64,000 nucleotides of DNA, taken from Flavobacteriales bacterium. GTDB taxonomy: Bacteria > Bacteroidota > Bacteroidia > Flavobacteriales_D > Parvicellaceae. This document shows, one piece after another, positions 9,167 to 17,559 of this stretch; position 1 is the first letter of the stretch, and every line of letters starts with the position of its first letter. The notes under the pieces are model-generated. The model was given only the letters and a program-made list of their open reading frames with translations, searched no databases and was not told the origin of the DNA. Location: contig JACJZN010000006.1 in the NCBI GenBank assembly GCA_020635565.1, positions 744,001 through 808,000 on the forward strand, given 5' to 3'. A program made the position numbers and the translations under genes.

Positions 9167-9790
9167 ATGAAAGTATTTCTTCTCACAATTCTATCCTTGG
9201 TGTTCACACCCTATTTCACTCAAAAAGAGATCGAGATTAATTTTGAGATGAACAATGAAAATCCAGAATTGGAAATCTCCCAACTTCGTTATTACATCTC
9301 GTCTATACAATTAACCAGTAACGGTAAAACAACTTTCACTGAGGCAACCAGCTATCACTTAATTGATCACAATGATTCGAATAGCACCTCAATATCTCTG
9401 AGATTGCCCGAAGAAATTGAATACAATGAACTTCAATTCAACATAGGCATTGATAGTAGCAAAAATATGGGAGGCGTTCATGGTGGAGATCTTGACCCAA
9501 CCAATGGGATGTACTGGACCTGGCAAAGTGGCTATATCAATTTCAAATTGGAAGGAAAAATTGAAAATAAAGAGATCAGTTATCATATCGGAGGATTCAT
9601 GTATCCAAATAATACTTGCAGGACAACAAGACTTAAAATTTCGGGAAAAGGATCTAATTATACACTTGTCGTTCATCCGGATGAACTGTTACAAAAAGTG
9701 GATTATGAAAAAATTAACCATGTAATGTCTCCCGGTGTAAGCGCTAATCTTATAGCAGACCAACTGCCCTCTATCTTTACATTAAAATAA
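9167..9790 (+). CDS. mbnP: MbnP-family secreted copper-associated protein
   Basis: The protein has 207 residues from ATG 9167 with a short signal peptide (about 1-18). The beta-sandwich pattern (LEISQLRYYISSIQL) and the conserved MYWTWQSGY with Trp117 and Trp119 are typical of MbnP. In studied pairs the di-heme enzyme MbnH oxidises a Trp of MbnP to kynurenine, creating a copper-related site; here the MbnH-like gene begins directly after the stop. A longer frame from 9122 would overlap the sensor gene and bury the signal peptide, so it is rejected. It is a probable target of the sigma system just upstream. Confidence 0.75.
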   Translation: MKVFLLTILSLVFTPYFTQKEIEINFEMNNENPELEISQLRYYISSIQLTSNGKTTFTEATSYHLIDHNDSNSTSISLRLPEEIEYNELQFNIGIDSSKNMGGVHGGDLDPTNGMYWTWQSGYINFKLEGKIENKEISYHIGGFMYPNNTCRTTRLKISGKGSNYTLVVHPDELLQKVDYEKINHVMSPGVSANLIADQLPSIFTLK

Positions 9791-10831
9791 TTGAAAGAGA
9801 TTCTCCTCATATTCACTTTGCTGACATCTATTTCTTTTATAGATGTGGTTTTGCCTAATAAGGAAGTTTCCGAAAAAGCCGTTTGGCCAACCTATTATTA
9901 TGATACCCTATCAAATCCTCTAACCGAGGACAAGATCTACTTAGGTAGAGTGCTTTTTTACGACCCCATTCTGTCAATCGATAGTACGATCTCTTGTGCT
10001 TCTTGTCATTCTCAATATTCCGCTTTTACTCATGTAGATCATCCAAGGAGCCATGGAGTCTTCGATCAGGTAGGCGATCGAAATTCACCTTCGCTTATGA
10101 ATCTTGCCTATCAGGATAAATTCATGTGGGATGGCGCTATTCACAACTTGGACGCACAAGCACTAGCTCCTATTAGTGAGGTTAGTGAAATGGGAGAAAC
10201 AATTGGTCATGTTATCGAGAAACTGGATAGAATACCTGCCTATCATGAACTCTATTCAAAAGCTTTTGGCAGTTCTGAGATTACCGGTGAAAAAACATTA
10301 AAAGCAATTGGAGCATTCATGGCTACTCTTGAAAGCAAGAACTCCAAATATGATCAAATGATGGCAGGCACTGCAGAATTTACAGAGCAGGAGAACAATG
10401 GTTATAACCTCTTTCTAAGTAACTGTGCCATTTGTCATAAGGAACCACTATTTACTACGAATGAATTTGTTTGGAATGGACTTCCTCTCGATACGGCTTT
10501 GAACGATCTGGGAAGAATGAAAATCACCCATCTTTCAATGGATAGCTTACACTTTAAAATCCCTACCCTTCGAAACGTTGAATTCTCCTATCCTTATATG
10601 CATGATGGAAGAATGAAGACACTTAGAGACGTATTGAACTTCTACACCTCTGAGTTGCCATTTGAAAATACTGAAATCGATCACAGATTGAATCAGCCTA
10701 TTATTTTAACGGATAATGAGAAAACGGATTTGATCGCTTTTCTACTGACATTGACTGACAAAGAATTTTTATTTAACAAGAAATATTCCTTCCCTTTTGA
10801 CTTTTTTTTCCCTTCAACGAAGGATGAATAA
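9791..10831 (+). CDS. mbnH: Di-heme cytochrome c peroxidase-like enzyme, MbnH/MauG type
   Basis: The protein has 346 residues with an N-terminal export signal and two heme c sites: CASCH (Cys69, Cys72, His73) and CAICH (Cys212, Cys215, His216). Conserved family stretches include GRVLFYDP, RNSPSLMN and YPYMHDGR. The start codon is TTG, immediately following the mbnP TAA, so the two genes are co-translated. By context it should modify a Trp on MbnP rather than act as a general peroxidase. Which residue is the second axial ligand (His, Tyr or Met) cannot be settled by reading. Confidence 0.85.
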   Translation: MKEILLIFTLLTSISFIDVVLPNKEVSEKAVWPTYYYDTLSNPLTEDKIYLGRVLFYDPILSIDSTISCASCHSQYSAFTHVDHPRSHGVFDQVGDRNSPSLMNLAYQDKFMWDGAIHNLDAQALAPISEVSEMGETIGHVIEKLDRIPAYHELYSKAFGSSEITGEKTLKAIGAFMATLESKNSKYDQMMAGTAEFTEQENNGYNLFLSNCAICHKEPLFTTNEFVWNGLPLDTALNDLGRMKITHLSMDSLHFKIPTLRNVEFSYPYMHDGRMKTLRDVLNFYTSELPFENTEIDHRLNQPIILTDNEKTDLIAFLLTLTDKEFLFNKKYSFPFDFFFPSTKDE

Positions 10832-10871
10832 TTTTTTATCGTCTAACCTTTAAATTGTAATAAAAACAACT

Positions 10872-12269
10872 ATGAAAAAAACAGTACTATTAGCCTTGGC
10901 GCTAACTTCTGCTGCAGCCATTTCTGCCCAGGAGAAATCTACCAACCCAGCTGTTACTTCGTGGATGATTAACACCACAGGATTAACAGGCAGTCACTAT
11001 GTAACAGGGAATTCAACCCCTATTAGTGATTCCTATGACGCAAATGTTCAACAAGTAGAGTATTCAAACAACTATTCTTACATTTCAGCATCTGGAATTC
11101 CTGCTTATACAGTAGGACCCTATCAAGACGGAAATCCAAGCCAGGCAACTGACAATTCATTCATTTTCAAAATCCCATTAAATCCTACTGAAAATACAGG
11201 AACACTAACTGAGACCGAAATGGGAACAATTGGGGTCTTTATTAATGGTGTCTCAATGTATGATTACAGAGATGGCGTTTCCTACAGTTTATCTTCTGGT
11301 GCAGACGCTGGAGGGCCACTAGGAGGAAACGGTGATGAAGTATGGAACCGAGATGCAATTGTTGCCGAAAATGAGGGATTTGATTGTTCAAAAGGGCACC
11401 CTTCTCCTATATTTTCTGGTGGACCTCCTCCTCAAGGAACATTATCTGGCGGACATTATCACCACCACCAAAATCCATCAGCTTTTAACCTTGATCTAGT
11501 AGAAGTTTCTGATGTATGTGATTTGTATGTAAGTGATGGATTGTATGTAATTGATTCTACACAACACTCACCGTTATTAGGTTATGCATTTGACGGATTT
11601 CCTGTTTACGGACCATATGGATATGCAAATGCTAATGGAACCGGAGGAATTAAAAGAATACAATCCAGCTATCAGTTGAGAACAAATATGACTCAAAGGA
11701 CTCATTATTACGATGGTACGGACGTAACTGATGGACCTGATGTTAGTAGTACTTATCCTTTGGGATATTACAGAGAAGATTATGAATTCAACACTTCTTT
11801 AGGAGATCTTGATGAACACAATGGTCGATTCTGTGTTACACCTGAATATCCGGCTGGAATCTATTGCTATTTTGCAACAGTTGACGAAAACTGGAACTCG
11901 GCATTTCCTTATATGGTAGGACCAACATATTATGGTAATAAATTAGGCGCGGAAGTAACTTTAATTACTGAATCTACAACTGTTTACAACCCTGCAACTG
12001 CTTCTGTGATCGATGTGGAAAATGTTCAGGTAAATGTATTTCCTAACCCTGCGTCAGATCTGATCGCTATTCAATTAATGAATAGCAACACTGAGAACTT
12101 CGAAGTGAGACTTTTCGATTTACAAGGAAAGTTGATCAGTAGTACAATGATCAAACAAGGTTCTACTATCGCTTATTTTGATACAAAAACTATTTACAGT
12201 GGTCAGTACATTGTAGAGATCTCAAATGAAATTTCTAAAACCACAAAGAAAATTACGGTTCAACACTAA
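10872..12269 (+). CDS. YHYH-domain secreted protein with T9SS sorting domain
   Basis: The protein has 465 residues with a signal peptide of about 20 residues (ending AAAISA-Q). The defining His-rich motif GGHYHHHQNP and the stretch GYAFDGFPVYGPYGY identify the YHYH domain (about 60-360). Residues about 388-465 are a T9SS type A domain (VFPNPASD, then a tail ending KKITVQH). It lies 40 nt behind the di-heme enzyme; YHYH proteins are often found with such genes, and the His cluster suggests metal binding. A hairpin terminator closes the unit at 12296. Confidence 0.85.
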   Translation: MKKTVLLALALTSAAAISAQEKSTNPAVTSWMINTTGLTGSHYVTGNSTPISDSYDANVQQVEYSNNYSYISASGIPAYTVGPYQDGNPSQATDNSFIFKIPLNPTENTGTLTETEMGTIGVFINGVSMYDYRDGVSYSLSSGADAGGPLGGNGDEVWNRDAIVAENEGFDCSKGHPSPIFSGGPPPQGTLSGGHYHHHQNPSAFNLDLVEVSDVCDLYVSDGLYVIDSTQHSPLLGYAFDGFPVYGPYGYANANGTGGIKRIQSSYQLRTNMTQRTHYYDGTDVTDGPDVSSTYPLGYYREDYEFNTSLGDLDEHNGRFCVTPEYPAGIYCYFATVDENWNSAFPYMVGPTYYGNKLGAEVTLITESTTVYNPATASVIDVENVQVNVFPNPASDLIAIQLMNSNTENFEVRLFDLQGKLISSTMIKQGSTIAYFDTKTIYSGQYIVEISNEISKTTKKITVQH

Positions 12270-12295
12270 GAATCATAATACCAATGAAACAACTG

Positions 12296-12327
12296 AAAGC
12301 ACTTCTCGAAAGAGAGGTGCTTTTTTT
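12296..12327 (+). terminator. Rho-independent terminator after the YHYH gene
   Basis: A 12-bp stem AAAGCACTTCTC / GAGAGGTGCTTT with a GAAA loop, then seven T. It overlaps by 2 nt the stop codon of the convergent gene on the minus strand. Confidence 0.9.
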
Positions 12328-13624
12328 ATTTAGTCAACCCTAATTCGTAAACCGACCTCCAGCCCTTCCAATCTCCTTGATCCGTTAAAGAAGTATTATG
12401 CCAAATTCCTATAAACTCTCCTTCCACTTTCTGGACTTCCTTCTTTAAAAACTCAACTTGAATGGAAGCCTCTTCAACAGATAGATTCAAATATTCTCTT
12501 AATGTTCCATCCATGTAGACAAAAGGATGAATAGTAATATTCAATTCTCTGTCAAGGAGAATATCGTACGGTTTATATGGTGTACACAATCCTGCTCTGA
12601 AACCAACTTGATCTGCATATCCCATCGTATAATCAGCTGTAACACCTAACTTTTCCATCAAACGATACGAATCAGGAACTGATAGTTTTAGAAAGTGCTT
12701 TCTGGCAATTAACTCATCAACATTCGTTAATGCTTTCAAGCGATCAATTTCTTTTGAAAGTTTATGTTCGTTCAAATACGAAGCGTAGGATGGATGAATT
12801 CCAATTCGCGAAAAAGTCTCTAAGCGTTGTACCAGATCCTTGTATGCATCGGAGCTAAAATCGTTCGAAGTATCATAGGGTTTCCTGTAGTCACCCAACA
12901 ACAAAAAGAAAATGCTCTCTACCTCTTTCTGATCTACCTTCTCTTTGATGTAGTCATAGGTGTCCAATGGATCTTTTTCTTTAGAAGACATAGTTACAAA
13001 ACGTTTCTTTGCTCCACTAAAATCTCCTGATAAGAGTTCCTTGCCGAGACCTCCAGCACCTCTTATTGCACCCTTCGCCTTATATGCGAAAGCAACATCT
13101 ACATCTATGGTATTGATGATTTTAAAGGGTCTCGTTTCTGGAAAAGTCACATGCCAAAATTCCCCTAATCGTTTTTTTAGTGCTTTTACCCAAAGATTAA
13201 TGATCGGTCTTTTCAATATTCCAATCTTGCTCTGAAGGGAGTTCTTCGATAAATATCTACCGTGTTCGTCTGTCTCAAATTTTCGGTACTCTTCGTAGCG
13301 AGAAGCTATAAAGAATGAAGCCGAAAAAAGATCAAACCCTAAGTCATCAAACTCCGTAGGGAAGATGCTTACCAAATAGTCATCTGATCGATATTCAAAC
13401 GGGATATCATTATTTCGAATATCTCTTTCATGCAACAAGCCGTACGGGTGAATCTGATAGGCCCCCTCTATCTTTCTTCCTGAATAGTTAATTACCTTAT
13501 CATTAGCCCCGAGAGAACCAGCTTCATCAACTACTTCATAGTCAATTCCACCCACCTGACCTAAAACCAGATCAATCGCATAGAGAAGTCTATTAGACTT
13601 ATTTTCGACAAATACCTTTAGCAT
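12326..13624 (-). CDS. Polysaccharide deacetylase-family protein with extra N-terminal domain
   Basis: The protein has 432 residues. The C-terminal part (about 165-432) has the NodB-type fold: NTIDVDVAF supplies the Asp pair, and GIHPSYAS fits the His-containing metal motif. The N-terminal about 130 residues match the domain that precedes such catalytic regions in many Bacteroidota proteins. No signal peptide is seen. Its start is 5 nt from the stop of the peptidase gene, so both are probably co-transcribed. The sugar substrate is unknown, and catalytic competence is not proven. Confidence 0.75.
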   Translation of the reverse strand: MLKVFVENKSNRLLYAIDLVLGQVGGIDYEVVDEAGSLGANDKVINYSGRKIEGAYQIHPYGLLHERDIRNNDIPFEYRSDDYLVSIFPTEFDDLGFDLFSASFFIASRYEEYRKFETDEHGRYLSKNSLQSKIGILKRPIINLWVKALKKRLGEFWHVTFPETRPFKIINTIDVDVAFAYKAKGAIRGAGGLGKELLSGDFSGAKKRFVTMSSKEKDPLDTYDYIKEKVDQKEVESIFFLLLGDYRKPYDTSNDFSSDAYKDLVQRLETFSRIGIHPSYASYLNEHKLSKEIDRLKALTNVDELIARKHFLKLSVPDSYRLMEKLGVTADYTMGYADQVGFRAGLCTPYKPYDILLDRELNITIHPFVYMDGTLREYLNLSVEEASIQVEFLKKEVQKVEGEFIGIWHNTSLTDQGDWKGWRSVYELGLTK

Positions 13625-13629
13625 GGCTA

Positions 13630-16287
13630 TTACCAGGCACCAAGATCACAATTCAAATAATGGATCTCTTTGGCTTTCTCATGTCCCATTTTGGCTGCAA
13701 GTTCGAAATTCTTACATGCTTCATCGTAATTTCCTAGCTCTTGATGACATATACCTCTATAATAATAAGCATCGAAAATGGTAAAATCCAATTCAATAAC
13801 TTTATTAAATGTTGCAAGCGCTTTTTTATTCTCATCCAATCCCATCAATGATTTTCCTTCAACAAAAAGTGCCTCCACATTATCTACACTATTGTTCAGC
13901 TTCAAGGATTGTTTGGTAAGAACCAACGCTTCATCAAACTTTCCTATGCTCTGTAAATAATCCGCCTTTTCATTTAGTGCAGCAACATTATTTGGTTCCT
14001 TTTTCAAAACTTCTTCAATATCGGCAAGGTACTCATTCATCAAGCCCATTTCTTCATAGACGTATGCTCTTCCCATCAAGGCGTAAACATCTCCTGGAAC
14101 GTCCTGCAAGCGATTTGAATACATCTCTATCTTGCCCTTCATTTCTTTCTCATATTCCTTCTTACGATAAGATGCATCTACCAGATCCATTTCTTCTACC
14201 AAATGTCCAGCACCAGCATATTTGTCCATAACCCACAATACGTATTTGATATCCACCATAATATTTCTACAAATGCTAGGATCGAACATGATATCACTCA
14301 TCGTACTTTCCCAACTTCTGTCAAAATTAATCCCGATCAAATGACCTTCCCCATTTAATGCAGGACTTCCTGAGTTTCCTCCTGTTGTATGATTCGAGCC
14401 TAACAGACAAACTCTCAATTCTCCATTGGTAGTATATCTTCCATAGTCTTCGGATTCCCATAATTCTCTCAATCTAGCCGGAATATCAAAATCCGCTTCA
14501 CCTGTGTTATTTTTTTGAATGATACCATCAATGGTCGTATAGTATGTATAGGCCATTCCATCTCTGGGAGCTGTCCCTTCGATTTTACCGTACGTTAATC
14601 TAAGCGTACTGTTTGCATCTGCAAAGAATTTCTTTTCAGGGAAATACTCCATTTGAGCAGCAAGGAATTTCTTCATCAAAACGTCCTTCTTCAAATAGAA
14701 ATCATAGAATGATGGCTCCACCTCTCCCTTGTAAGTCATCATGATACTTTGAGCTAGTTTGAAAGCTGGATCCTTTTGAAGGATCTTAACTTGTTTTTTC
14801 TGTGGTTTGGACAAGAAGCTCTGTAATTTCACTGAATCACAGAAGATCGACTTGCTGTAGATCAAATCTGCATATCCTTCTATCCAGTTAGCTCCAGTAG
14901 GGATCTCCTCCGGTCTCAATCCATGATCTAATGCGTTTACATAAATAGGAAGTAATTTTTCAAAAACCGCCTTATCTACGTTAACATCATAATCTTTAAA
15001 GAAACCCTTGTAAGACTCATTCTTACTTCTAAAAGTTTCCATGTAAGAACTTTCATTCAGCATTCCTTCAAATCCATTTGCAAATCTGATGATCTCTGGA
15101 CCATAATACCAGATTTCTACCCAAAGGGAGCGAGCCATATCATATTTCAGAAAGTCTCTCTCTAATACTTCAAGATCCTGGAGTACATTTTTGTATTTTC
15201 CATCTCTTGGAACTCGTTTTAAATATTCTGCTTCAAAATCCTTCTTCTTTTTCAAAGCATCTTTCTCTTTCAATCCGAGTAATTGTCCGATCCACTTCTT
15301 ATGTGCATTAGAGATTCTTGCTTGCTTTGACGTATATTTAATTCTAACCGCATCGGATTGCTTCATTGCCGCATCTATCACATCCAAACTTGCAGTACGC
15401 ATCTCAATTCTTTTTGGAGTGATCGTATTGATATAATCTTCCACCTCATAAGAACTCATGTACTGATAAGTCGTACCTGGAAATCCAAAAACCATGGTAA
15501 AATCATTCTCCTCTACTCCTTCCATAGAAACCTTCAACCAACTATCCGGACGATAAGGAACATTATCATCAGAAATCTCGGCAGGTTGATTATCCTTATT
15601 AGCATAAATTCTGAAGACTGAAAAATCTCCAGTATGTCTTGGCCAGATCCAGTTGTCCGTATCTCCTCCAAATTTCCCAATCCCAGCTGGAGGTGCTCCA
15701 ACCAATCGGACGTCCTTGAAAGTTTTTGTCACAATTAAATAAAACTCATTTCCATAATAAAATGGTTTAACCACAGCTTCATAACTTGTACCCATGGTGG
15801 CACGTGAAGCAATATCCTTCATGTTTTGATATTGAACTTTGTAAGCTTCTTTGTCATCCATTCCATCGCTTACTCCTTTGTTCACCATAGAAGTAACATC
15901 CTCAATACGGACGATTAGTGTTGCGGTAAGACTTGGATTCTTTAATTCCTCTCCTTTTGACATCGCCCAAAAACCATCTTTGATGTAATCATGTTCTAAT
16001 GAAGAATGGGACTGCACCTGCGATAATCCACAATGATGATTCGTCAGGATCAACCCTTGATCAGAAACAATCTCAGCCGTGCATCCTCCACCAAAATGAA
16101 CAATCGCATCTTTCAGACTGGAATGGTTGATCGAATAAATATCTTCAGCAGTTAGCCGAAGACCTTCCGCTTGCATATCACCCTCAACGATCTGCAATAA
16201 TGAAGGTATCCACATCCCTTCATGTGCAAATGAATTAAAGGACAGTAAAAGAAATAATAAAGTCAGTTTTAATGATTTCATAGTCAT
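13630..16287 (-). CDS. S46-family dipeptidyl-peptidase (DPP11-like pocket) with TPR tail
   Basis: About 885 residues from ATG 16287 (a second ATG at 16281 is equally possible), with a signal peptide ending NSFA-HEGMW. Catalytic elements are TNHHCG (His), FGGDTDNW (Asp) and GGNSGSPA (Ser). Eighteen residues after that Ser is Arg in NFDRSWE; in P. gingivalis DPP11 an Arg at this spacing selects Asp/Glu at P1, whereas DPP7 has Gly. The family normally ends near 720 residues; here about 185 more follow, with TPR-like helices (DVYALMGRAYVYEEMG, AYYYRGICHQELGNY). It acts in the periplasm on oligopeptides. A TTG start at 16338 is rejected because it would include the upstream hairpin. Confidence 0.9.
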   Translation of the reverse strand: MTMKSLKLTLLFLLLSFNSFAHEGMWIPSLLQIVEGDMQAEGLRLTAEDIYSINHSSLKDAIVHFGGGCTAEIVSDQGLILTNHHCGLSQVQSHSSLEHDYIKDGFWAMSKGEELKNPSLTATLIVRIEDVTSMVNKGVSDGMDDKEAYKVQYQNMKDIASRATMGTSYEAVVKPFYYGNEFYLIVTKTFKDVRLVGAPPAGIGKFGGDTDNWIWPRHTGDFSVFRIYANKDNQPAEISDDNVPYRPDSWLKVSMEGVEENDFTMVFGFPGTTYQYMSSYEVEDYINTITPKRIEMRTASLDVIDAAMKQSDAVRIKYTSKQARISNAHKKWIGQLLGLKEKDALKKKKDFEAEYLKRVPRDGKYKNVLQDLEVLERDFLKYDMARSLWVEIWYYGPEIIRFANGFEGMLNESSYMETFRSKNESYKGFFKDYDVNVDKAVFEKLLPIYVNALDHGLRPEEIPTGANWIEGYADLIYSKSIFCDSVKLQSFLSKPQKKQVKILQKDPAFKLAQSIMMTYKGEVEPSFYDFYLKKDVLMKKFLAAQMEYFPEKKFFADANSTLRLTYGKIEGTAPRDGMAYTYYTTIDGIIQKNNTGEADFDIPARLRELWESEDYGRYTTNGELRVCLLGSNHTTGGNSGSPALNGEGHLIGINFDRSWESTMSDIMFDPSICRNIMVDIKYVLWVMDKYAGAGHLVEEMDLVDASYRKKEYEKEMKGKIEMYSNRLQDVPGDVYALMGRAYVYEEMGLMNEYLADIEEVLKKEPNNVAALNEKADYLQSIGKFDEALVLTKQSLKLNNSVDNVEALFVEGKSLMGLDENKKALATFNKVIELDFTIFDAYYYRGICHQELGNYDEACKNFELAAKMGHEKAKEIHYLNCDLGAW

Positions 16288-16296
16288 ATATTTACG

Positions 16297-16322
16297 AAAA
16301 AAGCACAATTTCTTGTGCTTTT
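16297..16322 (-). terminator. Terminator of the sigma-factor gene, possibly also a leader hairpin
   Basis: Stem AAAAGCACAA / TTGTGCTTTT with a 4-nt loop; on the minus strand it ends in a T run. It lies 60 nt after the sigma-factor stop and 10 nt before the peptidase ATG at 16287, downstream of a -7-like box at 16336-16343. Confidence 0.75.
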
Positions 16323-16335
16323 CAAAGTACCTTGA

Positions 16336-16343
16336 CAAAGGTA
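16336..16343 (-). promoter_or_regulatory. -7 box upstream of the S46 peptidase
   Basis: TACCTTTG on the minus strand, an exact -7 match, 48 nt before ATG 16287. No TTG is seen at -33. Transcription from here would run straight through the hairpin at 16322-16297. Confidence 0.4.
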
Positions 16344-16381
16344 ATATTTTGTTCGAATTTTACTAATTACTGACGATCAGA

Positions 16382-17245
16382 TCAGTTAGCAATGTAATCC
16401 ATCATGTGATCGATGTTTCCTGTCTTCATCTTCTTGATCGCTTTGTTTCTTAGTTTACGTATGCTTTCTCTCGACATTCCAAGATCTGTCGATATTTCAG
16501 CAATCGTCTTACTTCTGCTCACACCAACTCCATAATAGTCCTGAACGATCTTACGCTCTCTTGGACTTAATTTTCCAAGCATTCGCTCCATTTCTATGTT
16601 TAGGGAATTCTCATTCAATTTCTCTTCTGTCAGCGATTCTTCATTACTCTGGAATTTTTCAATTCTCGTAGTACTGTCGTCATCTGTAATCGGAGCATCC
16701 AAGTCATACTTAGTAAATTTACTCTGATACGTATCCTTGATCTCCTTCTCAGACACCTCCAACATCTGAGCAAGTTCCTCAGCATCTGGTAAACGTTCAT
16801 TTTTTTGCAAGAATTCATCCTCCGCTCTTGATATTCTCATCATTAGACCAGATTTATTAGATGGTATTCTAACAATTTTACCTTGTTCGTTGATCGCCTT
16901 TTGAATCATTTGTCTGATCCACCATACGGCATATGAAATGAATTTAAACCCTCTTGTTTCATCAAACTTCTGTGCAGCTTTGATTAATCCAATATTACCT
17001 TCATTCACTAAATCCTGCAGATTTACACCAAAATTCTGATATTGCTTAGCAACTGATATTACAAATCTAAGGTTAGATCTTACCAGTTTATCCAAAGCAA
17101 TCTGATCTCCTTCTCGGATTCTTCCCGCTAATTCAAACTCCTCCTGAGGAGAGATCATTTCAATTTGGCTAACGTCAAACAGATATTTATTGAAAGAAAT
17201 CGCACTTCTGTTAGTTATGCTCTTCTCTATTTTTAACTGTCTCAT
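16382..17245 (-). CDS. Sigma-70 family RNA polymerase sigma factor (RpoD/SigA group)
   Basis: The protein has 287 residues and opens with MRQLKIEKSITNRS, the hallmark of the Bacteroidota principal-sigma family. Region 2 (LDKLVRSNLRFVISVAKQYQ, FISYAVWWIRQMI), region 3 (IVRIPSNKSG) and region 4 (LSPRERKIVQDYYG) are complete. The last helix reads MSRESIRKLRNKAIKKMK, where principal sigmas usually carry TRERVRQIKEKAI, and region 3 after NKSG also differs. It may be a paralogue with altered -33 recognition rather than the sole housekeeping factor. A GTAAC dyad lies at 17423-17436 upstream. Confidence 0.88.
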   Translation of the reverse strand: MRQLKIEKSITNRSAISFNKYLFDVSQIEMISPQEEFELAGRIREGDQIALDKLVRSNLRFVISVAKQYQNFGVNLQDLVNEGNIGLIKAAQKFDETRGFKFISYAVWWIRQMIQKAINEQGKIVRIPSNKSGLMMRISRAEDEFLQKNERLPDAEELAQMLEVSEKEIKDTYQSKFTKYDLDAPITDDDSTTRIEKFQSNEESLTEEKLNENSLNIEMERMLGKLSPRERKIVQDYYGVGVSRSKTIAEISTDLGMSRESIRKLRNKAIKKMKTGNIDHMMDYIAN

Positions 17246-17406
17246 ATCTTGTTATTTTTTAACTCGTTATTTTGAATTTATCTAAATAACAAATAAAACA
17301 CCAAAATGTTGCTTTCCATGGAAAATATTTTTCGAGAAAATAGCATTTTTTAAGATACTTTAACAAACACCTCCTTTCAACAACAATCTAAAACACTATA
17401 AAACTG

Positions 17407-17559
17407 CTAGTTACCGAGTTTTGTAACTTTTGTTACGCATGAAGAATGATCACATCCACATGAAGATTTTTTAACATTTTTTCTGTTTTTAAGCAGTCTT
17501 TTTGTCATGTATACGACTGCCAATATGACGATAAAATATGTTAAGATAGCCTGTATCAT
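17407..17559 (-). CDS. FeoB-associated Cys-rich membrane protein
   Basis: The protein has 50 residues from ATG 17559: one membrane helix (about 2-19), a basic linker and a Cys-rich tail (SSCGCDHSSC). This is the layout of the small proteins that often follow feoB and are thought to assist ferrous-iron uptake. The start overlaps the feoB stop by one base (TGATG). A longer frame to 17643 would run 84 nt into feoB and is less likely. Confidence 0.75.
   Translation of the reverse strand: MIQAILTYFIVILAVVYMTKRLLKNRKNVKKSSCGCDHSSCVTKVTKLGN
17423..17436. promoter_or_regulatory. GTAAC-N4-GTTAC dyad
   Basis: Perfect 5-bp arms around TTTT, with the same architecture as the dyads at 21414, 22397 and 38248. 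It lies inside the 3' end of the FeoB-associated gene. Counting on the minus strand, TATAGTGT at 17400-17393 lies at the -7 spacing seen for the other sites but matches the box poorly. If functional, it could serve the sigma gene 178 nt away. Confidence 0.3.

Noticed and set aside
4020..10831. Functional link between kynureninase and the Trp-to-kynurenine chemistry of MbnH on MbnP
   Set aside because: MbnH acts on a protein-bound Trp, kynureninase on the free amino acid; 4 kb and other genes lie between. Probably coincidence.
16288..16338. TTG start extending the S46 peptidase by 17 residues
   Set aside because: It would place the hairpin at 16297-16322 in coding sequence and put charged residues before the signal peptide.
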